NCBI GenBank assembly: GCA_036925085.1
Contig: JAUPFP010000008.1
Coordinates: 3,507,957 to 3,571,956 of the forward strand
Source of the DNA: Brachycybe producta
Taxonomy: Eukaryota > Arthropoda > Diplopoda > Playtdesmida > Andrognathidae
DNA: 64,000 bases
Direction of reading: 5' to 3'
The notes below the pieces were generated by a model. The model did not search any database, had not been told where the DNA came from, and saw nothing but the letters and a program-made list of their open reading frames with translations. Numbering within the stretch: position 1 is the first letter of the stretch; each line of letters begins with the position of its first letter. Position numbers and translations under genes: made by a program. This document shows, piece after piece, positions 52,244 through 64,000 of the stretch.

Positions 52244-53396
52244 TTCGTATTCATTATGCTTAATTAATTATCTCTTTTAAAAAAAACGTCCAAAATGAAG
52301 TCAAATGTAAAATGTCTTGTCTTATAGACAAGTGGTGAATCCCACAAGTTAGAAGCTTATTTGAAAACAAGAATGAATTTTAAGTTCTGTTTACATGAGA
52401 ACATTTTAAACGAAAATTGCATAGTGATTTTATTTTAGCAGTCTTTAAATAATGGTTATTCTGCACATTGTCTAGTAAATATGTGAAATGTGTGATTTTC
52501 TACTTTGGCGGTAATATTTTTACCATACATTTCATACATATCTAACATTCTCAAGCTCCACTTTCATGGAAAATTTGCTTTTCTTTTTTTTTTTTTTAAG
52601 TGTCCATCCATTTCATGTTTCCTACTCATCTCGCGTCTCATTCAGTGCACACCTACACACTTAACTTCTTAAGCACAAGTCATAATGTTTGTGTCTGTTA
52701 TGTTATAAGGGGGAGAGGGGGAAGAGGGAATGGTAGGTTTCAAGGTAAAAATGATAAGTTTTTAACCCCTTCACAATAACAACAACAATAAATGCATATA
52801 TGCAAATTTCACTCACTAGTCGAGTAGAAGACGAAGACGACGAGTGTTTATATATGCTTTTAACTTTAATAAGTTTGCGAACCCTTTTTTCTTTTCATTC
52901 TTTCTTTCTTTCGTTCTATTTTTCGCATTTGCATTCAGCTATTTTTGCCTTATCTTCGTCATTTTTCATTATCTCTTCTTGTACATTCATTCTCTATGTG
53001 TGTATGTGTCTACTTTTAAATATTAAATAAATAGCCTCAGTGTATGTACACACAATGAAGACGTTACTGCTGCTGCTTGTTGTTGGTTGTTGTTCTTGTT
53101 GTTAAATTCCACTGAGATTAGAGAAGAAGGTCCATTGTTTTAATTTTTATGTATATATGCCCCCCCTCTAAGAACAAACCCTTAATATCATTTTTCTGTT
53201 ACATCTTTATTTAGAGTTTTTTTTTTCCATTTTCAAGATAAATTGCCTTCTTGGAAAACCGGAAATAGGTATTAATTGTATGTGCACAATCATTCAACTT
53301 GACATGCTGAGTGGTTCAAAAATCGTCTTGTGTTTGTGAGTTTACATATTACGTGCAAACCGTGCAAATTCGGAGATTGGACTCGCACGGTAACAG

Positions 53397-53610
53397 ACAG
53401 GCAATTAGAAAACAGGATGAACAGAAGTTGGTTCCTCCCTTTTCATGACGAACGGCAACTTCTAATTGGTTTGTTGTGTGGTTCGACGTTGACAAGGGCG
53501 GAGGATGTGACGTCAGACTACATAATCAACCAATTAAAAGTTGCGTTCGTCATAAAAAGGGCGGAGCAATTCGAGCAAACGTCTGTTTATCCCGTATTCT
53601 AATTGCCTGT
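53397..53610. mobile_element. MULE-like foldback with 9-bp flanks
   Basis: Arms ACAGGCAATTAGAA and TTCTAATTGCCTGT. Flanks CGGTAACAG (53388-53396) and TGGTAACAG (53611-53619) match 8 of 9. The interior has GGGCGGAG and TGACGTCAGAC motifs shared with the inverted block inside the Helitron-like elements. Mutator-type is inferred from the 9-bp duplication; a hAT-type 8-bp reading is also possible. Confidence 0.7.
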
Positions 53611-53650
53611 TGGTAACAGTGCCAATAACTAGCGATTTTGGGCCTCTTAA

Positions 53651-54068
53651 GCGGCAGTCACACTAGGCTGGTTTACAAGCTGCTGGTTGCTGCTGGCTAT
53701 TAGCAGCAGCTGCTTTGGGTTCACACTTGTTCAGTCACTGCTGGTATTAGCAGTGCAAGTCATCCAATCACCGTCTTGCAAAAACACAAAATCTAACAAC
53801 CAACCAACCCAAGCAGTGGAGTTTCAACTACCACTAGTGCCACTACTAGCAACAAAAAGTTCACACTAGATGGCAGCAGTAGGAAGGGAGTCACATGACC
53901 AGCTGGTAGCTGCTAAAGTTGGACATGTCCAACTTCACCAGCTGCTGTTAAAATTACTAGCCCGCTGGTGAAAGCAGCTGCTGGTAGCAGTTCAGACTAT
54001 GCTGCTAGCTGGCTACAACCAGCCAGCAACAACCAGCAGCTTGTAAACCAGCCTAGTGTGACTGCCGC
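53651..54068. repeat. Foldback with about 48-bp inverted ends, CAG/CTG-rich
   Basis: GCGGCAGTCACACTAGGCTG at the left is mirrored by CAGCCTAGTGTGACTGCCGC at the right, the arms continuing through TTTACAAGCTGCTGGTTG. Repeated GCTGCTGG/CCAGCAGC inside. No clear target duplication. Confidence 0.85.
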
Positions 54069-54130
54069 ATTAGTATTATTATTATTGTGGTTATTTTCCG
54101 CCCCTAGCACCAAACTAAATAACTTGTCTA

Positions 54131-54544
54131 AAGGCAGTTGTAGACATTGCGAGTTTTTCCTCGCGAATTGCAATAGCGAGTATCCCTCACGAGTATCCCT
54201 CGCGAGTCAGGCGCGAGGCGATCCCAAATGTGTTTCGCGAATCTACGTGAATCAAGGGTGAGCGGTCAGTTGTGTTGAGGGGTTATACAATAATCGGTAA
54301 TTACTGTAAACTTCGATGAGTCTGATTGTCTCGGCTTGGTTCATGTTTGGTCTACACACCGCGAGTTTCGACCGCGAAACGTCTTTGATGCAGGGTGTTT
54401 ACCGACTAGTGCGCGGATGGGGAGTGAGGCAGCCAAGCGAGTCAAGTGGGGCGGAGACTCAGGGCGAGGAATAGTCTAGAACATGCGAGATTTGATTCGC
54501 GAAACTGCCTCGCGAGGCAAACTCGCAATGTCTACAACCGCCTT
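54131..54544. mobile_element. TA-flanked foldback, CTCGCG-rich
   Basis: AAGGCAGTTGTAGACATTGC at the left and GCAATGTCTACAACCGCCTT at the right, TA on both sides. The interior repeats CTCGCGA and GAGTATCCCTC. 414 bp. Confidence 0.85.
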
Positions 54545-54844
54545 TACAACCTTAAAATGGTAATCATTTAGCCTCCAAGCATTTTAACTGCAGAGGCTAA
54601 AATGAACCCAGATCTTTTCAAACATACACGACATATCAGTCCAGAAAATGGAATAAGCGAAAAATTGAGCAAATATCATCACAATGTATAACAAATTGTT
54701 GACCTTTGTTCAACTGCTAACTATACAGGTGATCTGCAGACTGTTTAAACCCTATGTCGGTTCATTTACGATTATGTTTTGAACCGTTTTGAGACCAGAA
54801 ACCATTTTAGCCCACTTAGTATATTTTTTTCTTTATATTAATAT

Positions 54845-55253
54845 TAGAAGGTGGGACGAATCCTAAATTTTCTCGAATCCCAATCCTAAAAAGTTCTCGA
54901 GTCTTTCGAATCCTTCATATAAGAATCCTATTATTATTCATTAAGAAAATAAATAAATAAATGAAATATTAAATTATTAATAAATTGAAAACAGTGTGAC
55001 ACTCAGGGGTGATGATATTGGTGGTGATCCGGGTATCGCCGAAATTGCAATAAATTGTCGGGTTTTTTTTTTGTTAGTGACGTCAATGGAGGTAAAACTA
55101 ATTTTACCAAAGTTTTTTAAGTTTTTTTTAAGGTTAGGATCCGAAAGATTCAAAAGACAAAAAAAAAAGCGGCAAAGATTCGAGTTTTCGAATCTCGAAT
55201 ATTTGTCAAGATTCACGGGATTCGAGGATTCGAATGTGTACCATCCATTCCTA
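54845..55253. repeat. Dispersed repeat family G, copy 2
   Basis: GGTGGGACGAATCC start and GGATTCGAATG..CCATCC end, with a TTTCGAATC-rich interior. Matches 7259-7500. Confidence 0.65.
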
Positions 55254-56350
55254 ATTAATATACTATTATTCTTACAGAATCATATTAATCAATTATCATC
55301 ATAGGTTTTTCTTTTGTCAGTAATAAGTTTTCTATGATTCCGTCTATGATGACACTGTGCTACAAAATGAAAGACACTAATTCCATTTAGATCTAATACA
55401 TTATTCTACTCTTGAATGTATTATTTTTGGTCCTACATTCCACACACACACAAACACACACACAGATACAGCACATACAATCTCCTCATTATAATCTGAA
55501 CTAATTAAAAACATAATGAACATGAAGATAATTATGAGTGTATAGACATTAAGCGAAAAGAGTTCGTTACTTGTAGTCTTTTTTTCTACCATTGTTTTTA
55601 ATTCCTATCTCTTTTGTGTGTTCTTTTTTTGTTATAGGCCTAGTAAATGTTATTTTGTTTTATGGTTTATGAACAACTCAACTGCAACATTTAAAATCTC
55701 ATAATGATAGACTGATATAACAATATACGCATACAGAAACACTCGTTCCTTTGGGATCAAGACACTCTTTTCTTCATCTGCCACCTAACAACAATGAATG
55801 AAACACACACACATTCATGGATTAACTTTATTATAATTATTATTATGATGATGATGATGATGATGATGATCAGCGTAACAATTCACTGAAGTGACGACGA
55901 CATTTTTTTTTAAAGAAATGTAACTTTTGCCTTCTTGATCCTTCCCTTGGTGATGATGATGATGATATTTTGTAATTTCTGAAATCTAATTTTCCACTTC
56001 ATTCAAACAATAACTTTTCTCAACAACAACAACAACAACAAAAAAGCAAATGTGAGAAGTGTGAAAAGAAATTCCTTTTAGCTTTTTATTTGGTTGTTGT
56101 TTAGAAATAAAAGTATCATTTTCATAAATTGTAATCCATTATTTATGGTTACTGACAAAAGTGGGTGGAAAAAATCAGTCAATCTTCAGAATGACTAGAA
56201 CAATTTGCAAAACTACCGAATTATTTACAAAAATTACAAATACAACCGATACAAAACCTGTATATTTTGGGTTTGAAAATGGTTGCAAATGTCTTTCGAA
56301 GCTAAATTTCTCATTGTTAAAGCTCGGATTTTTATGCAATTTATCAAGCA

Positions 56351-56601
56351 ACTGTTTCTCATTTTGTGTGTGTGGCAGAAGAGTCAATTGTGAACTAATC
56401 ATCGTTAGGACAACAGCAATTATGCATTTTTACTAATCAAAAAGGCTGATTAGAGGCTATCCGTTGTCAACTAGACTTCTAAAGTTCTAGCCTCTAACTA
56501 GTGTTTTTGATTGAAGAAAAAAAAACCGTAGCAGTTGGTTGATCTAAATGGGGATTGTTACTTTTGAATTGGCTGTTGGGAGCACAGATTGTGAAATATG
56601 T
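56351..56601. repeat. Foldback family C, copy 2 (eroded ends)
   Basis: ACTGTTTCTCATTTTGTG start, inner GATTAGAGGCT / TAGCCTCTAACTAGTG, TTGATCTAAATGGG shared with the other copies. Confidence 0.7.
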
Positions 56602-57259
56602 GCTTGATGTTGCATAACAATCTCAGCCCTAATGCTTATTAGGCTATGTGGAATCGTGGATATTGCCTTAAGAACAATTATTCAATCTCCATAAAGCCTT
56701 TTTGTAAGATTAAGTAATTTTTCTTGTTTTTTTTACATTCTTCACATTGCCTACGATGCTACAGATTGTATAAACTTCCTATCAAATCAGTAGTTTTGCA
56801 CATTGACTAGTGTAGACCCTATTCTTCAGTGCTCTTAAGATGGTTCTTAAATAAAGCTAAGATTAAGTTAAGCTTTGTGTTTGCTCTTAGCCTTAAGCAA
56901 AAGTTTCATTTGCATTTCACCTTCTGTTGTCAATTTTCCTTATTTATATTCTTCTTTCTTATGAGATTGCATTACATTTTTTAATGCATCAGCCATCTTC
57001 TTAAATGTTTTAATAATAAATATTCAACTTATGATATCGAGAGATACGAAAGAATTTATATGTGTGGGGGGGGGGCTAGAAGAGCAATGTGGATATTTTT
57101 GTAGTTTTATTAAAGATAGAAATTAAATCTCTTATTTTGTTCTTTGTATAAGATTTCATCTCTTTTATTTTCAAAGTTTGCAAAATTGATGATTTTCCAC
57201 TTAACTTAAGTGTCTTGGGGAAACTAAAAGTTTTCTTCTTGACTTGAAACAACCGTAAT

Positions 57260-57365
<106 letters not shown>

Positions 57366-58011
57366 TGTTTCGGTGCTGGCTTTTCGTTTCAAATTATTTG
57401 TCAGTTTGACAAGTCTGACGAAGAGATAGAAAAGAGAGAAATCAACACATCTCTCACATTTCTTTCTCTCTCTCTCTCTCCTATGTGTGTTATATCTTTC
57501 GACTCTCTTTATCTACAAATGTGTAGGGAGAGAAATAGGAACCAACAAACGTATCTTCTATATTATTTTTTAAGGATTTTGATATTTTTTTACGGCAAGC
57601 TCGCTTTTTTTTTGTCTTATTCATTCATTCACTAGGGAAGGATTCGATTCTGTCTTCTTCCTTTTCTAATAGACTACAAATATGATTAGAAAAAAAGAGA
57701 AACTCAAACTTATTTTTTACTAGTTTTTTTGTTGCATTCATTCACCTGACTTTCTGGGTTAGGGACTTTTTGTCCTCCATTTCTATGTTTTTAGTTGCAA
57801 CCCAAATTATGTAGTCACAGTCTTATTTTGCATAAATTGATGAGGTGTGGGAATTTTTCTTGTACTTTTTTTTCTCCTAAATGGTTCCTCCTCTTACATT
57901 TGGTGTTAAAACCTGAAAATATATGGGTTTTATGAAGTTAAAAATGTTAGCTAACGTCGCAAAGAAAAAAATTCCCAATGTAATAAAGCTTTGATTATTT
58001 TAGGCAATGGT

Positions 58012-58251
58012 AAATGTTTCTCATTTTGTGGCTCCAGTGCCAATTGTGAAATAATCATTAAAGCAACTGCAATTATGTTATTTCTAATTTTAAAAAAGGC
58101 TGGTTAGAGGTTAGATGTCTGATTACTATTAGTTGTCAGCTAGAGTTCTAGCCTCTAACTAGTGTTATTGATTGAAATACAATAATTGTTCAGTTGATCT
58201 AAATGGGATTATTTAACAATTGTCTCTTGAGCCACGCACTGAGAAACATTT
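58012..58251. repeat. Foldback family C, copy 3
   Basis: AAATGTTTCTCATTTTGTGG start and GAGAAACATTT end, with the same inner hairpin. Confidence 0.75.
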
Positions 58252-59460
58252 CATTGATATTGTATAAAAGTCCGAGTCCTGCTTAACATTCATACAGAAA
58301 AAAGGGATCGTGGTGATTCGGTTTAAAAATCCGTCGTGGTCTTAAAAATATAAATGGTTAAAGTAAACACAATAAAGTAACTTACGACGATGAGGAAGGG
58401 AGTCTAAAAAAATTAAACCCAGTTATGATAGGACAGGAATGGACTTTGTAAACGTGGGCCACATTTTTAAATAAATGCCTTACTCCTGATTTATGGAGAA
58501 GGTGCGGCACTTGTATTTTAAGAGTGATGTGCATAAATTAACATGCATTATTGAATAAAAAAAAAGTTTTAAATTGTGTAAGACGTGGCTTTTTTTATTA
58601 AATTATGTCTTCCTGTTAAGATTTGAGTTGTTAAGCCACAAGATAGACCTAATTACAATCCGTCCCTTTCTTTTATCGTTTTTTTCTTCTGGTCGGTTGG
58701 GTGGTGGAGAAAGAAGCGGTGGGTTTCAGTGGCACACACACACACACACAACAGAAAGAGACACACAAATTCAGAAATTAAGTCTTTATTTTCGCCATTT
58801 TCCATTTACGTACTTCACAAACACATATAACATATATATTTGTTATATTGGAAGAGATTTTCGAAATGAATCTCTTTTGAGTATCTCTTGGTGTCGTAAA
58901 AGGATTAGCGGTCTAAGTTTTAGTGCATAAAATGCAATTATTATTATTCTTGAGGATTTGTTTAACGTGGATATTTGTTAACCATGTTGCACTTTGGAGT
59001 GAAGATTTTTCTCTTTCTTTTTCTATCTCTCTCTTTCTCAATAGGAACACGAGTGTGTTTCAATCTTTCTATCTTTTATAAAATATTGTCACTAAAACCC
59101 CTTGTAATGCGGCAATCACTGCTAGCACCGTAGCATTGCGACGGAAAGCAAAAACGATGATCCACAATTTCCACATTCCGGAGTTAGTCAAGTGGATGGA
59201 AGAGAACCAAATTATTTTACGACGTTGCTTGATTTAAATAATTTCATTTACAAATAAAATGAAATTTATTTCTATAACTCAATTTTAGCTTTATTTATTT
59301 ATTTTTTACATTTATTAAATTTTACAATGAAAAATTCCAACGAATTTGTTTCAATCTAATTTTCAAATTTTTCGTTATGCATTAGACTATATATTTACAT
59401 TAATATTTTAATATTCGCATACAAAAATAACGTTAAAAGTAACAAAAGTTACAGTAAACG

Positions 59461-59625
59461 ACTTAAGATGGTTTATGAACAGCTGATTTTCGAATTCTGG
59501 TTATTCTTTCAGAAAACTAGAAATACTTTACACGTCTTAGAAGGGTAGCTTAATCTATTTAAGGATATTTTCATGTAGATCTTTCAAAATAAACTTTTTA
59601 TAGACCAAAAAACACATTAAGGTAT
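59461..59625. repeat. Foldback family B, partial copy
   Basis: TTTATGAACAGCTGATTTTCG, GGGTAGCTTAATCTATTTAAGG and CAAAATAAACTTTTTATAGA are shared with 38690; the right arm is missing. Confidence 0.6.
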
Positions 59626-60112
59626 GTCACGGAACATCCAACATGGTGTAGGCGGCCCCATTTCCCGCCACATTTTGGATGTCCCGCGACTTAGCCACTA
59701 CCGCTCTCGTGTCCCGCGTTGGTCTGAGAGATGCCCTAAAGGTTCTTTCTTCATTTTGCTTTTGAAACTCAGAATAATCAAGATTTCGAGAAGCGATTAC
59801 ACTTTAAAGTGTATTAAATTGTAAAATAGCGTATAGTTAATTTAAATGCATACATTTTCTATGTTTAGATGAGTTGATTTAAACTTATATTTTCTAAACC
59901 ATAGTTCTGTAAAAGTACTTTTTGTATAGATGATGTGTATCCAATAAATTGTGATCCAGTGGATTATTCTGGCATTGACCATGAGCTCCAAAATAGAAAT
60001 ATGTAAAGGGGGGGGGGGGTTCTCTCCTTGTTTTGTAAGTGGATACCGTAATTTAGTTAGCCTGTTTATGCTGATGCTGATGCTAATGCAGCTGTAATAG
60101 AGACAAACAATA

Positions 60113-60146
<34 letters not shown>

Positions 60147-60818
60147 GGAGGCGTCTTTTCCATTTAGATTTTGTTGATAATTAAAATAAATTAGTGGCCC
60201 ATATCCCTAGTGACAAGAGTTTGGAAAGAGAAGCTACAGCTAGCTTACTAAATCGCTTATTATCATCTTTCCTTTTTGCAAATTGCAATAATGAGCTGGT
60301 ATCAGTTTTAAAAGAATGTTACTAGAATGTTCGTCGCCAATAGCAATTAAGTTATACGTGCACCGTCCTCCCCCCCCCCCTTTTCCAATCTCCCATCCTC
60401 CTCCTCCTCCTCCTCCTTTCACTTGTCTCTGTAGACTGGATAAAGATCCTACATATATTTCTATGTATAATAATATCTTTAAAACAGACATTGTGAAAAC
60501 TGAATTTTAATCTTTAGAAATCTGGAATCAAGGAATTCCCAAAGTGCTGCAATAGCAACAACAACAACAAATACGATAATGAAGTTTTTGTATCGTTTTA
60601 CACCTTAAGAATGGTTTCACAATTAAAATGTACCTCAATACAGTTCAGACAAGGATTTACATAATGAACAAAAATATTCTAAAATTTCTTAGAAACTATA
60701 AACGGTCGTTGTGGCGCTGCCAATATATAAGTATGAAATTATTTCTCTTTTACCTTAGATTGTTTCATTTCTACGGTTATGTCAGATGTGTAAAAGACAC
60801 ACCTGACAAGACACTTAC

Positions 60819-60911
60819 CTTGTAGAGGGAAGTCCAGGCAGTCATGGCACAGAATAATCCAAAAATGAGAAAAACCAAATTGCAAATCACAAGGCAATAT
60901 GAAACAATTGA
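60819..60911 (-). CDS. Possible tetraspanin-like TM1 exon (weak)
   Basis: On the minus strand a 93-nt phase-0 segment ends at a consensus donor (TACAAG|GTAAGT) and reads CLVICNLVFLIFGLFC within a 31-residue hydrophobic stretch ending TSLYK. A Cys, then an Asn inside the helix, then a Gly, resembles the first transmembrane helix of tetraspanins. Against it: the acceptor (ATACAAG) lacks a pyrimidine tract, no start exon or CCG-containing large-loop exon was found nearby, and another open frame overlaps. Treat it as a candidate only. Confidence 0.22.
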
Positions 60912-61700
60912 CTTGTATCTTCATGGCATTCAGCCAAATTTGCAATTAACTCATGTTTAAAAATAACTGAAAGTGTATTTCTTTTTCTTTGTCAAAACAA
61001 GAAAGATGAAAAAGAGATTTACAGCTAAGAAACCTTTTTCGTTACTGTCAATATCGACTTGTGCACTATACAAAATGGCGAAGCTAAATTATCATCTCTA
61101 ATGAACAACAAGCTATTAATGCCAATTTTGTATAAACTTTAGCACATTAGACGATCATCAATTTACAATACATTGACAGAATGTCCAATACGAATAAAAT
61201 GAGTTTACATTTTCAAATGAAACTTATATTGCAAAAGGTTAAAGAGCATAATCAAAATACAACACCTCACCGTAAAGTGCAAATTATGCATATGCAAATA
61301 AGGTGCACACGGCACCTATTTTGCACACGGCAAAAAACCACAAGAGAAATAAAACCTTGTGCGCAAGCGAAAAATGGAAGATTTTTCGAGAAAGAAAACG
61401 AAAACGTAACGGTGGAAGGGGGAGACAGGATACCTAAAAGGAGAAGAGAAGAGAGTGCCTAGGAGTGCCATAGAAGTCCAGGATTGCTGCTGCCTGGAAC
61501 ATCATGGACAGGAAAGAAAAACATTTTTTCATTATTACTAATTTCACTATTTTACATTTATGGTCTTAAAAAAGTCTCATGTTAATTTTTAATACAAGCT
61601 TTCATTAGCTTAAAGAACCAAACCAAACCCTGTTATTCCTGCTACACTCGGGCAGGAAGTAACAGTTACCTGATTTATTTGTATTTAAATTATTTTCATA

Positions 61701-62739
61701 CAGTGCCGTAAATAACGGGAGGGAAGGGGGGGCAACTACCCACCCAAAACACGAATAAAGGGCGTAAAAATGGTTGGAATTAAAATTTTTTTTCGAAACA
61801 TTTTTTTTAAATTGCTAAGTAGTTTTCTTTTTCGAAGTTCTTTTGAAAGAAAGCTTAGCGCAATTTATGATGAACGTTTACACCCCTCACCTAAAAATAC
61901 AGAAGCTAGAGTCCTGAGGAAGTTTATGGTGTCATAAACACAAACTAAAGTCCCCTACATGGAAAATAATTAAGACTAGAAAATCCAGTTAACTCTACTC
62001 TCGCCGGACAGGAAGAAGCAATTTTTAAAGGTATGAAATTTGTTGTTGGCGCTGATCAAGCGCCAAATTGAACAAGTGCCAAATTGAACAAATGCCAATC
62101 TGAACTAACGACAAACTGAATAAACACCAAATGGAACAAACGCCAAACTGAACAAGCACCAAACTGAATAACCGCCAAAATGTGATAACACATTGTTAAG
62201 TTAGGTTAGATTAGGTTAGTATGTTCTGTTTGTAAATCTGTACAGTCTGACATCTATAAAAGCTCACAATATTTGGACCATCAGAATTTACAAAAAACCT
62301 GAATAACCGCCAAACTGAATAAGCGCCAATTGGAACAAACGCCAAACTGAATAAGCGCCAATTGGAACAAACGCCAAACTGAATAAGTACCAAATGGAAC
62401 AAACGCCAAACTGAATAAGCGCCAAATGGAACAAACGCCAAACTGAATAAGCGCCAAATGGAACAAACGCCAAACTGAATAAGCGCCAAATGGAACAAAC
62501 GCCAAACTGAATAAGAGGCCAAATGGAACAAACGCCAAACTGAATAACCGCCAAATTTTTGCCTTTTATTCAGTTTGATGTTTCTTCCATTTGGTGCTTA
62601 TTCAGTTTGGCGTTTGTTCAATTTGGCGCTTATTCAGTCGGCCCAATTTGTTTAATAGTGGTGGGGCCCACTAAAAATTTGAGAGGGGGCGTAAGTTTTA
62701 CTTTTGCCCCCCCAGAAATAATAATTATTTACGGCACTG
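61701..62739. mobile_element. hAT-type element with 8-bp duplication, carrying a minisatellite
   Basis: The ends CAGTGCCGTAAATAA and TTATTTACGGCACTG are flanked by TTTTCATA on both sides (61693-61700, 62740-62747), an exact 8-bp duplication. 1039 bp, no transposase. The interior is largely a tandem array, described separately. Confidence 0.92.
62299..62637. repeat. 32-bp minisatellite plus inverted arm inside the hAT element
   Basis: Units alternate two 16-mers, GCCAAACTGAATAAGC and GCCAAATGGAACAAAC, about eight times, followed by an inverted stretch (TTATTCAGTTTGGCG) from about 62573. Degenerate units also lie at 62050-62175. Long overlapping minus-strand frames here come from the repeat. 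Confidence 0.92.
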
Positions 62740-64000
62740 TTTTCATATACTCTTGTAAAAGACTTATCCCCCTTAAAGGCGGCAATCACTGTTAACAGCA
62801 ATGTTATCAGTGGTTTAATATTTTCAGGGGTTGCATCTTCCTCTAGATTAGTGTATAGATTTTTGCATAGATAAAAAAAACTTAAAAAAATATTAACATT
62901 TTTATTATTATTAATTTATTATAAGCAAATTTATCTTAACCAAGATAGCAATGAATCTAATTAAAACGTGTTATGACGATATTTTTAAAATTAAACTTTT
63001 TATAAATCTTTTAAGAAAATTTTTTCAGCTGAACTTTTATTCCAAAAAAAAAACCCCCCCGCAAATTTTCTTTCTTTACCTAACTATACCTGCCTCGTCG
63101 TAAGAAGAAACTTTGTGACGTCATTGGGATTAATGTAGAATTTAGGATTTTTGTCATTTATTCTGGTAGTAAAGGGATGATATCTAACGTTTTCAACAGT
63201 TTAAATAAAATGGTTCTTGAATTCTTTTATTATCCCTTTTTTGTCAGAAATATTGACACAATTCAAAAAATTTTCGCAAGCTCCCTTTTCACAAGCTTCC
63301 TTTTAGAATGCGGCAGGTATACAATAAAAGAAACTTATTTTTAAACATGCAAAATTTGCAATATTGTTAAGTTTGGCCTTCTGATGGAGGAGGAGGAGGA
63401 GGAGGAGGAAGAGGAGGCAGCGGTGGGTTCAGTGATGAGATTCAGATTATGAACAGACTTGTTATATATGGGGTCTACGTATACAGTATGTGTACATATG
63501 GAAGGGGGAATTGATTATTGCATTATCCATTTTATGTTCAATCTATGCACAGTTGAGAGTCTATATAATTGCATTAAATTTGGAGTGATGACGGCCGCCA
63601 ATTGGTAATGTTGAAAATGTGCGTGGATTTTGTTTTCAACGAGGGGAAAGAAGAAGAGGAGGAGGAGGAGGTGGAAGAGGAGGAAAGAGAAAAATCAACT
63701 CGTTGGCCGTCATTTGAACGACGAGATCATATCTTTCCAGGGCTGTCTCTCTCTCTCTCTCTTTCTCTCTCTAAGATTGAATAATTGAAATTCTGCTTGT
63801 TAATTGCAGGGCCTTTATTTTGTACCAGTTTCAAGTGTAAATCTAATAATACATTTTACAAGTTCTCTTGTATTTTTTTTGGGCTTCTCTTTCACCTCCC
63901 CTTCATTACTCATACTATTTGTGAGCTGTTATAAAAATTCTTCTTAATTGCAAACGTTTCTGCATTAAAAAAATGAGATTAAAACAGGAACTGGAATATT

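Larger units (their letters stand above)
60912..64000. other. Right end of window: repeats, no gene seen
   Basis: Apart from the hAT element at 61701 it holds GAG/GGA-rich purine patches (63385-63420, 63640-63690) and a CT run (about 63746-63770). No exon could be supported. Confidence 0.45.

Noticed and set aside
53968-54261. 97-codon plus-strand frame
   Set aside because: Lies across two foldback elements and has no domain.
62211-62554. Overlapping repetitive minus-strand frames
   Set aside because: Translations of the 32-bp minisatellite in several frames. All are open because the unit lacks stops, with no independent sign of coding.

Overview
The window is AT-rich nuclear DNA (roughly two thirds A+T by eye) of a multicellular animal. 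GT-AG introns reach tens of kilobases, (TA)n/(GT)n/(GA)n microsatellites are abundant, and non-autonomous DNA transposons are dense. Nothing is bacterial or organellar. The encoded proteins suggest an invertebrate, but no phylum can be assigned from this sequence alone.

Three genes are supported. (1) A long plus-strand gene runs from before base 2272 to a stop at 40751. It encodes a single-pass membrane protein with an acidic/proline-rich ectodomain piece (exon 2272-2693, containing the membrane span), a juxtamembrane exon (33205-33367), an 18-nt microexon (34525-34542) and a large low-complexity cytoplasmic tail exon (39117-40751). The 5' exon(s) with the signal peptide lie upstream of the acceptor at 2271, probably outside the window. 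I do not recognise the family. (2, 3) Inside its 30.5-kb intron, on the opposite strand, are two tandem paralogous six-exon genes for secreted CAP-superfamily (SCP/TAPS, CRISP-like) proteins: CAP-A (10227-12235, complete, 232 residues) and CAP-B (13921-15610, start codon not found). Their exons are too small to show up as long open frames, but all intron phases match (0,0,1,0,2). A possible tetraspanin-like exon on the minus strand at 60819-60911 is weakly supported.

The rest is intron and intergenic DNA full of transposon remnants. These include hAT-type elements with 8-bp target duplications (31318-32292 and 61701-62739, plus 12862-13138 and 3611-3941); Helitron-like elements ending in a hairpin plus CTAG (18116-18612, 19632-19932, 31551-32090, the last nested inside a hAT element); a solo-LTR-like GC-rich insertion (6327-7092) in an AT minisatellite; a MULE-like foldback (53397-53610); TA-flanked foldbacks (54131-54544, 44376-44760); and several dispersed foldback families. 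The region 40.8-64 kb holds no convincing protein gene apart from the weak minus-strand exon.
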